Origin: Leishmania mexicana MHOM/GT/2001/U1103
Lineage: Eukaryota > Euglenozoa > Kinetoplastea > Trypanosomatida > Trypanosomatidae
Direction of reading: 5' to 3'
NCBI RefSeq assembly: GCF_000234665.1
Contig: NC_018332.1
Coordinates: 305,952 to 355,951 of the forward strand
DNA: 50,000 nucleotides
Both the position numbers and the translations under genes were made by a program. The notes under the pieces are model-generated. The model saw only the letters and a program-made list of their open reading frames with translations, was not told the DNA's origin and did no database searches. Of this stretch, positions 28,854 to 37,896 are shown piece after piece (the stretch's first letter is position 1; each line of letters starts with the position of its first letter).

Positions 28854-31721
28854 ATGTCAGATCAAGTCAAGCCGCCACGTCGAAACACAGCGGAGGACGA
28901 GACACCAGAGGACCGCGCCGCCGAGGTGCCGGCGGAGGACGAGGAGGAGGTGCCACTCTGCCAGGATGACACTTACGATGCCACCCTCTCCCTGGCAGAT
29001 CGCGAGGCTAAGTGGGGCTTCTCCTTCAGTGAACTGCAATCCGCCGTAAAGGTTGTTCGGGTGCTGTTTCACAATCCTGCCCTCTATGTCGGGGACCCCT
29101 ACCTCTCTGACAGCCGCCTCTACACAATGATCACCCGTGACCGGAAGACGAAACGCGAGAACCGCGATATTTTCAAGGCAATCATGAATGGAGAGAAGAG
29201 TCGTCGCAAGCGCTACCTGCGCCAGCAGGACATCGAGGCGGTGCGCCGCACTGCCATGAAGCGCGAGCGCGATGATGCTCTGAGCGCACTGCTTCTCACG
29301 GGCAGCGAAGGGGCCAATGACAACGTAGCACCGCTTCTGCTAGCTGAGCGGCCGAAGGCGCCGGAGTTGAACGGCAGCGACCAAGGCGAAGACAGCTTGA
29401 AGAGCGGTGCTGCCGGCACCGCCTCTGCAGGCGATGGCAGTGCGGCAGGTAATGCGGACACGCTGAGCCTCTCTGCATCGGAGAAAGAGGTGTTGCGGCT
29501 TGTTGGCGCCTTTGAGAACCTTCTGCGTCTGGAGCAGGCCCTTCGTGGAGAGCGGGTTGAGGGCTACGAAGGGGACAGCGCAACAGCAGGGGGAACTACT
29601 GCGCGGTCTGCTGCTGCGGCATCATCATGTGTGGCGAACCCACCCGTCACCGGCGGAGAAGGCGATCCATCTGCGTCTAGCGCATCCTTCTCCAGACTGA
29701 AGAAATTGCGTACGGAGACGGATGCGTCGGCGGCCGTCCCCGCCGTGGAGCTGGACTGGCTTGTGATCACTCAACTCACCGCACAGGTGTACCGCTACCT
29801 TCCGCACCCGTACGGTTCCCAGATGCCGCCACCCTTGTTTGATGGCGCCGGGCCGGCGGACGCCGTGAACTCCCCTCTTGTGATGCGCAGCTATGTTCGC
29901 GGCATGAAATGCTATGTGGCGCAGCGTGCTGCGGCGCTGGTGCACCTCGCGAAGGCGAGGGCACCTCCGAATACGCCAAATTTGCCCATCACCTCGGGAG
30001 GCACGGAGTCTGTGCCGCTCCGCTCCCTATTGGCGTCTACGCTCCGCGATGTGATCGTGCGCACCCCTCTTGTCGAGCTGCAGTCGATTCATGGTCTTCG
30101 TTCGTTGATTGAGAATGACGACCCCAGCGCTGCGTCTTCGCAGATGATGGCGGCGGTGGACCTGCCGCTGGACGACCTGCTACGAGCGCTCGAGCTGGTG
30201 CTGCTGGAGGGGGCTAGTGACGAGCGGTTCTGCCCCGTGCCCGCGACCACTGACGGCGATTGGGAGCAGGATGAAGGGCGTGCGCGCGCGCAGCAGCAAC
30301 TTTGCGTCGCTGAGCAGACGCTGCACTGCTTCATCGCGCGCCGCGTGTACGGCTCTGCCAAAGTGCGCGGCTGCGGCCCTTCGCCGGTGCTGATTCAGCA
30401 CCGTCCTCCCACCTCCTCGTCAGAGGAGCCGGAGGGGTACTGCATCTACGACGATGTGCAGCGCTACGCTGTCGAGCACCACGAAGATGACGCGCAGTTG
30501 AAGCTGAACAAGTTTATCGGGTGCCACATCTGCAAGGTGCGATACAACCGCCTCCACCCGTACTACTACAGCATGTGCCACCTCTGCGGCGAGTACAACT
30601 ACAACAAGCGCCTCATGGCGCGGGATTTGCGCGGCAAGACGGTGCTCCTCACGGGCTGCCGCATCAAGATCGGGTATGCCATGGCGCTCTCGCTGCTTCG
30701 CTGCGGTGCCACAGTGCTCGGCACCACCCGCTTCATTCACGAGGCAGTAGCGCGCTTTCAGCAGGAGATCGACTACGACGTTTGGAAAGACCGCCTGCAC
30801 CTCTTCTCGCTCGATCTGCGTGACATGTGGGTTGTCACGCAGTTCTGCGCGTTTGTGCGGCAGAGATACAAGAAGCTGTTTGCCATCATCAACAACGCGG
30901 CGCAGACCATCGCGCGGACACCGCAGTACACGGAGCACCTCCGCAACATTGAGCTGAACCCGCCAGCCACCCTGCAAGCCAGCATCCAAGACGACGAATG
31001 CGCGGCTGAGTGGCACAATTTTTTCCGCCACCACACCACCGTGACGGTGGGGCAGCCGCTGTCTATCGAGTACCACCCGAGCATGCAGCCCTTCCTCGAC
31101 ACAAGCCAGGCGGCTTGCCACGACGATGCAAGCGAAGAGATTCACAGCAAGAGCGCAGTGGCGTTGCACGTGACGGGCGACCGCACCCTCATCTTTGACC
31201 GCTACGACACGCAAGCGGAGGAGAGCGACCACCGTGAGAAGAACTCGTGGGTGATGAACCTCGCTGAGATACAGGGCAGCGAGGCGGCCGAAGTGATGGC
31301 CATCAACGCCCTCTCCCCTTTCATTCTCAATGGGCGTCTCAAGGTGTGCCTGACAGACCGCGAAGGCGACGCCGTGCCGGGCGAGCCGCGCTTCATCATC
31401 AACGTCTCGGCGATGGAGGGGCAGTTCTACCGGTTCAAGCAGACGACGCACCCGCACACGAACATGGCCAAGGCGGCGCTGAACATGATGACGCGCACGA
31501 GCGCCGACGACTACGCAGCGGAGGGAATCTACATGAACTCGGTAGACACCGGCTGGATTACGGATGAGTCGCCGAAGCTGAAGAAGGATCGACGGGCAGA
31601 GCAGTTTATGCTATGCCCGCTGGACGAGGTAGATGCGGCGGCGCGGTGTCTGGATCTCATCTTCACAAACAGCCGCGTGTACGGCATGTTTTACAAGGAC
31701 TTCAAGGTGATTGCGTGGTGA
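28854..31721 (+). CDS. Short-chain dehydrogenase/reductase-like protein with N-terminal extension and Zn knuckle
   Basis: 955 residues from the first ATG after the likely acceptors. The C-terminal third is an SDR-type Rossmann domain: KTVLLTGCRIKIGYAMALSL (TG at 600-601) is the dinucleotide-binding loop, IINNAAQT matches the SDR NNAG motif, NVSAMEG carries the catalytic-type Ser852, and MAKAALN carries Lys873. The residue four before this lysine is Thr869, not the usual catalytic Tyr. Just before the SDR domain is a knuckle with Cys557-x2-Cys560 and Cys575-x2-Cys578 (CHICKV, CHLCGE) suited to binding zinc. The N-terminal 550 residues are acidic and helical with low-complexity stretches and include RRKRYLRQQDIEAVRR. 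Substrate and partner are unknown. With the Tyr missing it may bind a nucleotide without classical redox chemistry. Confidence 0.8.
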   Translation: MSDQVKPPRRNTAEDETPEDRAAEVPAEDEEEVPLCQDDTYDATLSLADREAKWGFSFSELQSAVKVVRVLFHNPALYVGDPYLSDSRLYTMITRDRKTKRENRDIFKAIMNGEKSRRKRYLRQQDIEAVRRTAMKRERDDALSALLLTGSEGANDNVAPLLLAERPKAPELNGSDQGEDSLKSGAAGTASAGDGSAAGNADTLSLSASEKEVLRLVGAFENLLRLEQALRGERVEGYEGDSATAGGTTARSAAAASSCVANPPVTGGEGDPSASSASFSRLKKLRTETDASAAVPAVELDWLVITQLTAQVYRYLPHPYGSQMPPPLFDGAGPADAVNSPLVMRSYVRGMKCYVAQRAAALVHLAKARAPPNTPNLPITSGGTESVPLRSLLASTLRDVIVRTPLVELQSIHGLRSLIENDDPSAASSQMMAAVDLPLDDLLRALELVLLEGASDERFCPVPATTDGDWEQDEGRARAQQQLCVAEQTLHCFIARRVYGSAKVRGCGPSPVLIQHRPPTSSSEEPEGYCIYDDVQRYAVEHHEDDAQLKLNKFIGCHICKVRYNRLHPYYYSMCHLCGEYNYNKRLMARDLRGKTVLLTGCRIKIGYAMALSLLRCGATVLGTTRFIHEAVARFQQEIDYDVWKDRLHLFSLDLRDMWVVTQFCAFVRQRYKKLFAIINNAAQTIARTPQYTEHLRNIELNPPATLQASIQDDECAAEWHNFFRHHTTVTVGQPLSIEYHPSMQPFLDTSQAACHDDASEEIHSKSAVALHVTGDRTLIFDRYDTQAEESDHREKNSWVMNLAEIQGSEAAEVMAINALSPFILNGRLKVCLTDREGDAVPGEPRFIINVSAMEGQFYRFKQTTHPHTNMAKAALNMMTRTSADDYAAEGIYMNSVDTGWITDESPKLKKDRRAEQFMLCPLDEVDAAARCLDLIFTNSRVYGMFYKDFKVIAW

Positions 31722-32700
31722 TCGCGACGGCGGGTCCTGTCTGCAGGGGTGCTTGTGCGTGCTTCATCCTTGCAGGTCCTTTCCGCGGTTTTGTTCCTGT
31801 TGGCGCCTCTGTTTTGGCTCGCACGAATGCATCGGACGGTTGTTTGTCGTGGTTCCTCACGCACCGAAAGGAGGATGGGCGTCTGTGACCCTGTGTGTGG
31901 GTGTGCGGGTGTACGGATGTCTCGGTTTCTCTCTGTCGAGAGGACATGCACCCCCCCCCCCGCCCCTCTCTCTCCCCACACGCGCCGACAGATACGGACG
32001 CAGTGCAGACCACGCCCCTTGTTCGCTTAAGTGGATTTAATTTCTTCCACCCCTTCAACGAACCATGATCACTCATGTGCCGCTCTCTCATGTGGGCGTG
32101 TGTGGGCGGGGAAGCAGACTCGCACCCATGTGTGTCGTACATCTCACCCCCACCCGCCTCTCCATCCTTCCCTTCCCTAGTGACTTTCACGGTGCGGGAT
32201 TGGAATAGGTTCAGCGAGGGCGGTGGACATGGCGACGATCGAGGAACACCAACACCCAAGCAGAGCCCTGGTGGGTCACCGCGACGCAGGGGAAGTCACG
32301 GTGCTCTCTTCGGTGCCGGTTGTTTGTTCGCGATGCTCTTCTAGCGATGACATATCCACTGCTGCTCACGTTGGAAGAGAGGCGCACCGGCGCGTCGCAG
32401 CCTTCGCACACCTCCCCTACGTACCCTACGCCTTTTGGGGGGAGGGAGGGAGGGAGGGAGACTCTCACTCGCTCGCTTACCCTCGCTTCCTCAAGATGGT
32501 CACTCGTGTTTTCGGCCGCTCCTTCTTGGTGTCTTTCTCTGCCCGTCTTTGCCGCCACACAATGGAACGCATCAGCCGTCTACTCCAGGCCCACGTAGGA
32601 CCCCTCTCACTTTCTTTCTCTCCTGCGTGCTCTCCGCACACACCTGTGCTGTCTCCTCGTCTCTTGCCCGTTTTCCTTCTCTCTTCCTGCTTACAGCAGC
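31722..32700 (+). other. Intercistronic region upstream of the dynein light chain
   Basis: It contains two possible trans-splice acceptors. One follows a long C/T tract and ends in AG at 32179-32180. The other, TTTTCCTTCTCTCTTCCTGC then TTACAGCAG, ends in AGs at 32695-32696 and 32698-32699 directly before the dynein light chain ATG. A guanine-run cluster lies between them (32437-32460), as does an open frame beginning at 32229, both listed separately. Confidence 0.5.
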
Positions 32701-32879
32701 ATGGCGTCCGAGTACACCGCCGCGCCTCGCGAGTCCTTCACCCTGCCTCGCCACGCGTCCAAGTTCTCTGTGTCCGCGGTGGTGCACATCATCAAGGATG
32801 TTTGCGAAGACATGATTGGCCCAGAACGGCCGTACGTCTACGAGGAGGCACAACCGCTCATCAAGGACTTGTGTGCTGA
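32229..32879 (+). other. Overlapping ORF of uncertain coding status upstream of the dynein light chain
   Basis: A 216-codon frame opens at the first ATG after the distal acceptor at 32180 (MATIEEHQHPSRALVGHRDA) and runs, out of frame, about 180 bases into the dynein light chain gene. Its first 70 codons look more coding-like than typical spacer, but the middle is Ser/Leu/Pro-rich like pyrimidine-tract translation and the last part is only the shifted reading of the downstream gene. I treat it as unproven. Confidence 0.25.
32437..32460 (+). other. Guanine-run cluster with strong G-quadruplex potential, sense strand
   Basis: A six-guanine run is followed by GGGA units (GGAGGGAGGGAGGGAGGGAG), giving at least five GGG tracts with single-adenine loops on the transcribed strand. 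If retained in a longer leader of the dynein light chain mRNA it could affect translation; if the proximal acceptor is used it is spliced away. Confidence 0.55.
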
Positions 32880-33081
32880 GATCCAGCAACGGACTGTGCG
32901 TCTCGGCTACGAGCGGTACAAGCTGGTCACTCATGCGACGGTGACGGAGGCTGCCAGCCAAGGTATGCGCGTGGCCTCGCGTTGCCTGTGGGACCCAGAG
33001 ACGGACAACTACGCGACCTACACGTACTCGAACCAGTACATGCACGTCACCGTTGTTGTCTTCGGAGTTTACTGGGAGTAA
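32701..33081 (+). CDS. DYNLT: Dynein light chain, Tctex1 type
   Basis: 126 residues, close to the usual 110-120 of the Tctex1/LC14 family. Family features are visible: the helical region VSAVVHIIKDVCEDMIG, then LGYERYKLVTHATVTEAASQ followed by VASRCLWDPETDNYATYTYS, and the hydrophobic C-terminal strand VTVVVFGVYWE, which is very characteristic (family consensus W-D-x-x-x-D-x-x-x-x-x-x-x and a final beta strand). These light chains dimerise, bind dynein intermediate chains and link cargo; in trypanosomatids they occur in both cytoplasmic and axonemal or intraflagellar motors. The best acceptor ends one to four bases before the ATG, so the 5'UTR outside the spliced leader would be almost nil. 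Confidence 0.92.
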   Translation: MASEYTAAPRESFTLPRHASKFSVSAVVHIIKDVCEDMIGPERPYVYEEAQPLIKDLCAEIQQRTVRLGYERYKLVTHATVTEAASQGMRVASRCLWDPETDNYATYTYSNQYMHVTVVVFGVYWE

Positions 33082-34105
33082 CAAGAGGACGGGAAGCTAG
33101 CGAAGCCGGCGTCCGGGGGTGTGGTGAGACTGACGCGAGGTCGTATCTCTGAGATACCGGGAGGGCGGCGGGGAGGGAGAAGGGCTATGAAAAAGAAGCC
33201 TCGAGATGTGATTGCCGTGCGTCTGCTCATGCTCAACGCACATGCGCGCACGTCACGCGAGCTCCTCTGCCGAGTGCTCCTCCCTCCCCTCGTCTTCTCC
33301 ATTTTCTCCAGGTGCCTGCCATTTGCGTCTTCCATTCATCTTGTACCTCCGTTTACTTCGGGACAGGAGGAGCACATTGTACTCCTGCGGCGTATACCGC
33401 TGACGCTGCTGCGCGGAACTCGTGCTCTGCTTTTCGTCGACTGTTGGCGCTTCTGTTGGGTAGGGACGGTGAAAGGGATTGCTCTTTGTGTGTGTGGGTG
33501 TGGGTGCGCATGGGTGGGTCTTGACCAACCGCAGCGCCCACCCAATAGGCTGCGAGCGTGGCTGCAGGCCGCGAAAGCCATTGATGCGTTCTTCTGATGT
33601 ACAAGCGAACTCGAGAACCATATTGCCCCTAGACAAGAGAGACAGAAAAGTAGACCGCATGCGCCTCCCTGGAGAGGCGAAGGCTCAGTGCCGTCAGCGG
33701 CCTCATCCGCGCCGCTGCGGTGCCGTTTCTTTTCTTACTCAAGGGCAAACAGACACCCGCGTGTGCGCAGTGGAGAGTTGGCGAGTGTGGCGCACGTCCC
33801 CCCCCCCAAACAGTGTGACATGTGATGGCCGCAACACGGGAGACTGCATGCGCCATCATCTCAATGCTGCGTTGCGGGAACCGCCTACTCTGTCCCTCCA
33901 CCGTTTTGTTGGTACTTGGGAATACTGGACCTTCTCGATGTAACGCCTCCCTCTCTCTCCCCCTTCGTGGACTCCCTTCTCTATCGCATCACGTACAAAC
34001 ACGTGTCACACATGCCGACAACTAAATAATAATACTCGGACGACGACACGAACGCGCACGTGCTGACAGGGTGTACTGCGTGAAGCTCTTTCCAGCCACA
34101 GCACA
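33082..34105 (+). other. Intercistronic region
   Basis: About 1 kb with no supported gene. The proximal half is presumably the dynein light chain 3'UTR. Before the S14 start, AGs at 34068-34069, 34094-34095 and 34100-34101 are candidate acceptors; a short T/C run (CTCTTTCCAG) precedes the second. A minimal ATG frame at 34012 (five codons) would be in the leader only if an acceptor further upstream is used. Confidence 0.4.
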
Positions 34106-34540
34106 ATGTCCAAGAAGCAGGAGGTAAAGGCGTACGGCCCGAACGTGAAGAAGGGCGACCTCGTTTACGGCGTCGTGCACATCTTCGCATCCTTCAATGA
34201 CACGTTTGTGCACGTGACGGACACGTCCGGCCGCGAAACGTACGTGAAGGTTACCGGCGGTATGAAGGTGAAGGCCGATCGCGATGAGTCTTCCCCCTAC
34301 GCTGCGATGATGGCCGCCCAGGACGTTGTGGCGCGCTGCAAGGAGTGCGGAATCAACGCCCTGCATGTCAAGATGCGCGCCGTTGGTGGTGTGCGCACCA
34401 AGTCGCCGGGCCCTGGCGCCCAGGCCGCCCTCCGCGCGCTCGCCCGCGCTGGGATGAAGATTGGCCGCATCGAGGATGTCACCCCGATCCCGACCGACTC
34501 CACCCGCCGCAAGGGCTCCCGCCGTGGTCGCCGCCTGTAA
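34106..34540 (+). CDS. RPS14: 40S ribosomal protein S14 (uS11)
   Basis: 144 residues, full family length. It belongs to the platform of the small ribosomal subunit and contacts mRNA near the exit site. Diagnostic stretches are clear: [20 protein letters not shown] at the N-terminal beta region, [20 protein letters not shown], then [20 protein letters not shown], and the C-terminal basic end [20 protein letters not shown]. Codon usage is strongly biased toward C/G-ending codons, as expected of a highly expressed gene. The start is the only sensible ATG ([20 protein letters not shown]). It is intact. Confidence 0.98.
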   Translation: MSKKQEVKAYGPNVKKGDLVYGVVHIFASFNDTFVHVTDTSGRETYVKVTGGMKVKADRDESSPYAAMMAAQDVVARCKECGINALHVKMRAVGGVRTKSPGPGAQAALRALARAGMKIGRIEDVTPIPTDSTRRKGSRRGRRL

Positions 34541-35866
34541 GCCCCAATGCGTGTACCTGTGCACGCGCCTTCGGATCGCCTCTCGAATGCAAGCCTACTC
34601 CGGCGAAGAGCTGTATGTGAGTGTGCGCGCGTGTGTCTGTGTGTGTGTTGCGGCTTGTCGGCGAGCGCGCTAGCAAGTACGTGCCTCTGCGCACTTCCGG
34701 CATGGGCACGAATAGAGGCGAAGAAAAGGCGCGTGCATCCTGCACGTATATGCGCTCGCCAGAGTGGGTGCATCGAATACGATGGGGCCAAACATAAAAG
34801 GGGGAGGCGTAACGGGGTGGCGGTAGCCGTTTTCTCAGTGTGTTACCCGCCTCCTCTCCCTCCTCCCTGCGAGGCTGGCGGTAGCAGGCGGTGATGCCTC
34901 TCGTGCGGTCACGTCTTGGCGATCTCTCTGGGTGCACGCGCACGCACACGCAGGACCACGCAGGCACGTGGCCCATCCTAATTTCTCCGTTGATTTTATC
35001 CTTCTCTGATTTTGGGTTGTTCTCCGTCTTTCTCAAAGCGAAAAAAAAGGTAAAGCAAAATGCGTGCACGGAGCGCCACCATGCAGCGGGACTGTGTATC
35101 CGCTGGCTATCCCACAACCCGCAGGAAGGCGGCGCGCTGAAGGGTTCTGTGTGTGTGTGCGAGGGGATATGGGGCGGTGAGGGAGACACCTCATGGGGCG
35201 CTTCATCTATGTTGGCGTATGCGAGAGCACAGACATACACACACACACACACACACACGCACACAACTTGTGAGCCAGGAAGGGCCTGCTATGGGGAACC
35301 ACTGAAGTGGAGAAGGAAAGCGGAGGCGCATGCACGGTGGGCTGCAGTCGCGGTTGCCGAGCTCTATACCGTACGCACTCGACAGTCTCGGTCACCGCAT
35401 TCTCTTACAATCACCTATTCTTCTCTTGCGACCTCTATGCTGGCGCCTCCGTTCTCGAACCCTTCGCTGCTCTTCCACTTATCAATGCCCCTTTGAATAC
35501 GTGTGGAACAATGGTGGACGCACAACCTATGCTACCTATCTCACCCCCGCTTCTCTTCCTTCTCTGCTTGGCGTTGCCTGCACTGGTCGCTGGGTTTGGT
35601 GCGTCCGCGCGAACCTCTCCCCCTCCCTCGCCCTCACCTCTTCCAGACGCCTACGCGCCGCATCGTACGAACGAAATCTGTGCCGGTGCCCGTGAGACTA
35701 TTTTGTCTACGCGCCCGTTGACATCGGTGCTCGAGTGGGACTGGCTGTCGCGCGTGTGCGGTGGGCGCGGCTGGAATACGACGCATCGCAAGGATTGCAC
35801 GCACACCCACACACGGCCGCGGAGGAGCATCAATCGAGGGAAAAGAGACAAGCAACACGAACAAGA
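34541..35866 (+). other. Intercistronic region with CA microsatellite
   Basis: 1.3 kb with no supported gene. It includes a GT-rich stretch at 34618-34650, a run of A at 35041-35048, and a perfect (AC)11 at 35237-35258. The acceptor for the LSm-like gene is not obvious; the 100 bases before its ATG are purine-rich rather than pyrimidine-rich, so the leader may be several hundred bases long. Confidence 0.4.
35237..35258 (+). repeat. (AC)11 microsatellite
   Basis: Eleven uninterrupted AC units in the spacer upstream of the LSm-like gene. Confidence 0.9.
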
Positions 35867-36322
35867 ATGAGCGCGAACGTGAACTTCTCGGCTGGCTCGC
35901 GGACGACCAAAGGGGCGCCATCAGCACCGGCCGCGTCTTCTTCTGCCAAGAGCAAGAGTCACATGATCTTGCCGTATGAGGTGCTCTTCAACCTCGTCGG
36001 CCGCCGAGTGACGGTGCTGCTCACCAAGGGCTCCCAGGAGATGGAGGGTACTTTGCAGTCTGTAGACAGTGACAAGGGCGACATGCTGTTGTCGGATGTG
36101 GTCCGCTACACCTGGGCCCCTTCGCGCTCATCGGATGAAGAGGAGACCGCCGCGGCTACCGCGGGCAAGGGGCAGGGCACACTTGGCAGTGTCACCGAGG
36201 AAGAGGGGTGTTACAAGTGCTTTGGAGGCGGGCAGCGTCGCGAGCTGAGCCGGTGCAGCCAGGCGATGATTAACAGCGCCTTTGTCGCCCTCGTCACACC
36301 CACGGTCTTCATACCAGAGTAG
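35867..36322 (+). CDS. LSM5: LSm5-like Sm-fold protein
   Basis: 151 residues from the first ATG in the coding-like frame. Residues 33-82 match an Sm1 region of LSm5 type: ILPYEVLFNLVGRRVTVLLT, then MEGTLQSVDSDKGDMLLSDV. The Sm2 region is INSAFVALVTPTV at 136-148. LSm proteins form heptameric rings that bind the U-tract of U6 snRNA (LSm2-8) or act in mRNA decay where a LSm1-7 ring exists. Oddities: an N-terminal Ser/Ala-rich extension of about 30 residues and a loop of about 50 residues between the Sm motifs containing several Cys (CYKC, SRC). The usual RNA-contacting Asn of Sm1 and the RG/NG of Sm2 are not conserved. Assignment to LSm5 rather than another paralogue rests mainly on the ILPxE start. 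Confidence 0.7.
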   Translation: MSANVNFSAGSRTTKGAPSAPAASSSAKSKSHMILPYEVLFNLVGRRVTVLLTKGSQEMEGTLQSVDSDKGDMLLSDVVRYTWAPSRSSDEEETAAATAGKGQGTLGSVTEEEGCYKCFGGGQRRELSRCSQAMINSAFVALVTPTVFIPE

Positions 36323-37173
36323 AGGCAGTCAGCGTTGCGAGCGCATCGACACACAGAATCGTTTGATATCCATCATTGCGGGGCAGGTGGAGGTCAAGGG
36401 TACTGTGCGTATGCCCTGTGTGTGTGTGTGTGCCTTTCTCGCGCCTTTCCTTCGCCTCCCTTTTCTTTGCCTGTTGCACTGCGCGTCGCACGAGGTCAGC
36501 TTTGCTGGTCGCATGGGCCCCCTCACGCTCTTTGTCTCCTCCCCTTCTGTGTGTGCATGTTGTCACTGTACTCTTCTCCCGTTGCACCTCGTAACGACGA
36601 AGAAAAGGCTGATATACACACACACACACATATATATATATAAGCATCTCTTTCTGAGCTACGGATAGAGAGTGGAAGAGTAACACAACAGGGAAGGGGG
36701 AGGAGGGCGACGCGGCGGCGTCTGTCTGTCGCTCTCTGGGCAGGAGAGGGGTCCATCTACAGAGCGAGGTTCTGCCCTGCCAAATTGCGTCTTCTCCGAT
36801 TCTTCGCTCTGTGCTTTGCTGGCACGTGCTCGCACTCTCTCCTGCTGCTGTCTGCCATCCATCCTCTCTCTCCGTCCATCCATACCCTCGACAATGTCGC
36901 TGCAATTGTCACCGCTGTCTTTTTCGCGCGGGGACGTGTGCCACGGCGCTTGCTGCAGGCTCTTGCCTTCGCCTGTTGAAGGGAACACCGCACCGCCTCT
37001 TCCGCGCTCGTGCCCCTTCTCCACCTCCGCGTCCCCACGTTTCAAACCGTGGACATTGCATCCTCGACACTGCGCGCGTTTTTCGTTGTGTGTGTGCGCA
37101 AGTTCGTGCATTCAACAGCCCGCCTTGATCTAGAAGGAATCCATCACTGAACTATCAGAGGGAAACAGGTATC
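36323..37173 (+). other. Intercistronic region with CA/TA microsatellite
   Basis: About 850 bases with no supported gene. A CA run passes directly into a TA run at 36612-36642. C/T-rich sequence at 36800-37050 precedes several AGs before the next start codon; none is clearly preferred. Confidence 0.4.
36612..36642 (+). repeat. Compound CA/TA microsatellite
   Basis: An alternating purine-pyrimidine tract in which CA units pass directly into TA units, in the spacer after the LSm-like gene. The TA part is one of the few locally AT-only stretches in the window. Confidence 0.85.
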
Positions 37174-37896
37174 ATGTCTCGTTGCACGGCCAAGTTATCC
37201 GGTGGCATGGCTCGCGCCAACCTGGTGGACCACGGTGTCTATCTGAAGCCGATGAGCTCAAACCCCTTTCTCGGCGCCGTTCACGATGGCATTAGCACCG
37301 GCTACTGCCAGGGCTACTCGGCCAAGCCGATCCATTGGCTTTACCGCTTCCGCTATAACGTGCTGCCACAGGGCATTTCTTGCGGCTTCTTCTCGCGTAA
37401 CCCGTACGGCCGCTACGTGCACTGGCTCGAGGTGAGCACGATTGAGAAGATACGACTGCAGCTGCAGTCGACGGAGTCGATGCCGGTCGCTGTGTTGGTG
37501 ACGCTTGTCGTGATCTACACGGTGTGGTTTTCGTACCGCCTCAGCTTTCTGCACCCCGACATCACTGTATACAACCTTGTCCTGTGGTCCACAAAGCCGT
37601 GGGTGCAGCAGCAGCGCTTTAACAAGAAGATCGACATTGACCAGCAGGTCTACCGCTGGGTGCACCGCATGCCGGAGTTCTCTATAACGGACCCGATCCG
37701 TGAGATATACAAACTGGAGATCGGGGCGAACGAACCGTATTTGGGGTACGTGCGCGGTATGGGCCGCGAAAAAGAGCTTACGCTGTACGCGAACGAGCGC
37801 ACCCAGGAGGCTGGCAACATCCGTCCTCTCAACATCCGCCATGAGGACCGCAGCGGCCACAACCCGGGTCCGCTGATGTCCGGCCACGGCGTGTAA
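37174..37896 (+). CDS. One-TM hypothetical protein, possibly a mitochondrial membrane subunit
   Basis: 240 residues from the first ATG. One convincing membrane segment is at residues 103-124 (MPVAVLVTLVVIYTVWFSYR). The N-terminal part is Tyr/Trp/Arg-rich (KPIHWLYRFRYNVLPQGISC), and the C-terminal half is polar and basic (VYRWVHRMPEFS, LEIGANEPYLGYVRGMGREK). One central TM with hydrophilic domains on both sides is common among accessory subunits of trypanosomatid respiratory complexes, but no diagnostic motif proves this. No cleavable presequence is obvious. The reading frame has coding-type third-position bias and no disruptions. I cannot assign a family. Confidence 0.8.
   Translation: MSRCTAKLSGGMARANLVDHGVYLKPMSSNPFLGAVHDGISTGYCQGYSAKPIHWLYRFRYNVLPQGISCGFFSRNPYGRYVHWLEVSTIEKIRLQLQSTESMPVAVLVTLVVIYTVWFSYRLSFLHPDITVYNLVLWSTKPWVQQQRFNKKIDIDQQVYRWVHRMPEFSITDPIREIYKLEIGANEPYLGYVRGMGREKELTLYANERTQEAGNIRPLNIRHEDRSGHNPGPLMSGHGV

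Noticed and set aside
30420..31457. 345-codon open frame on the - strand.
   Set aside because: It is the antisense shadow of the SDR-like gene; long antisense frames are common opposite GC3-rich coding sequence.
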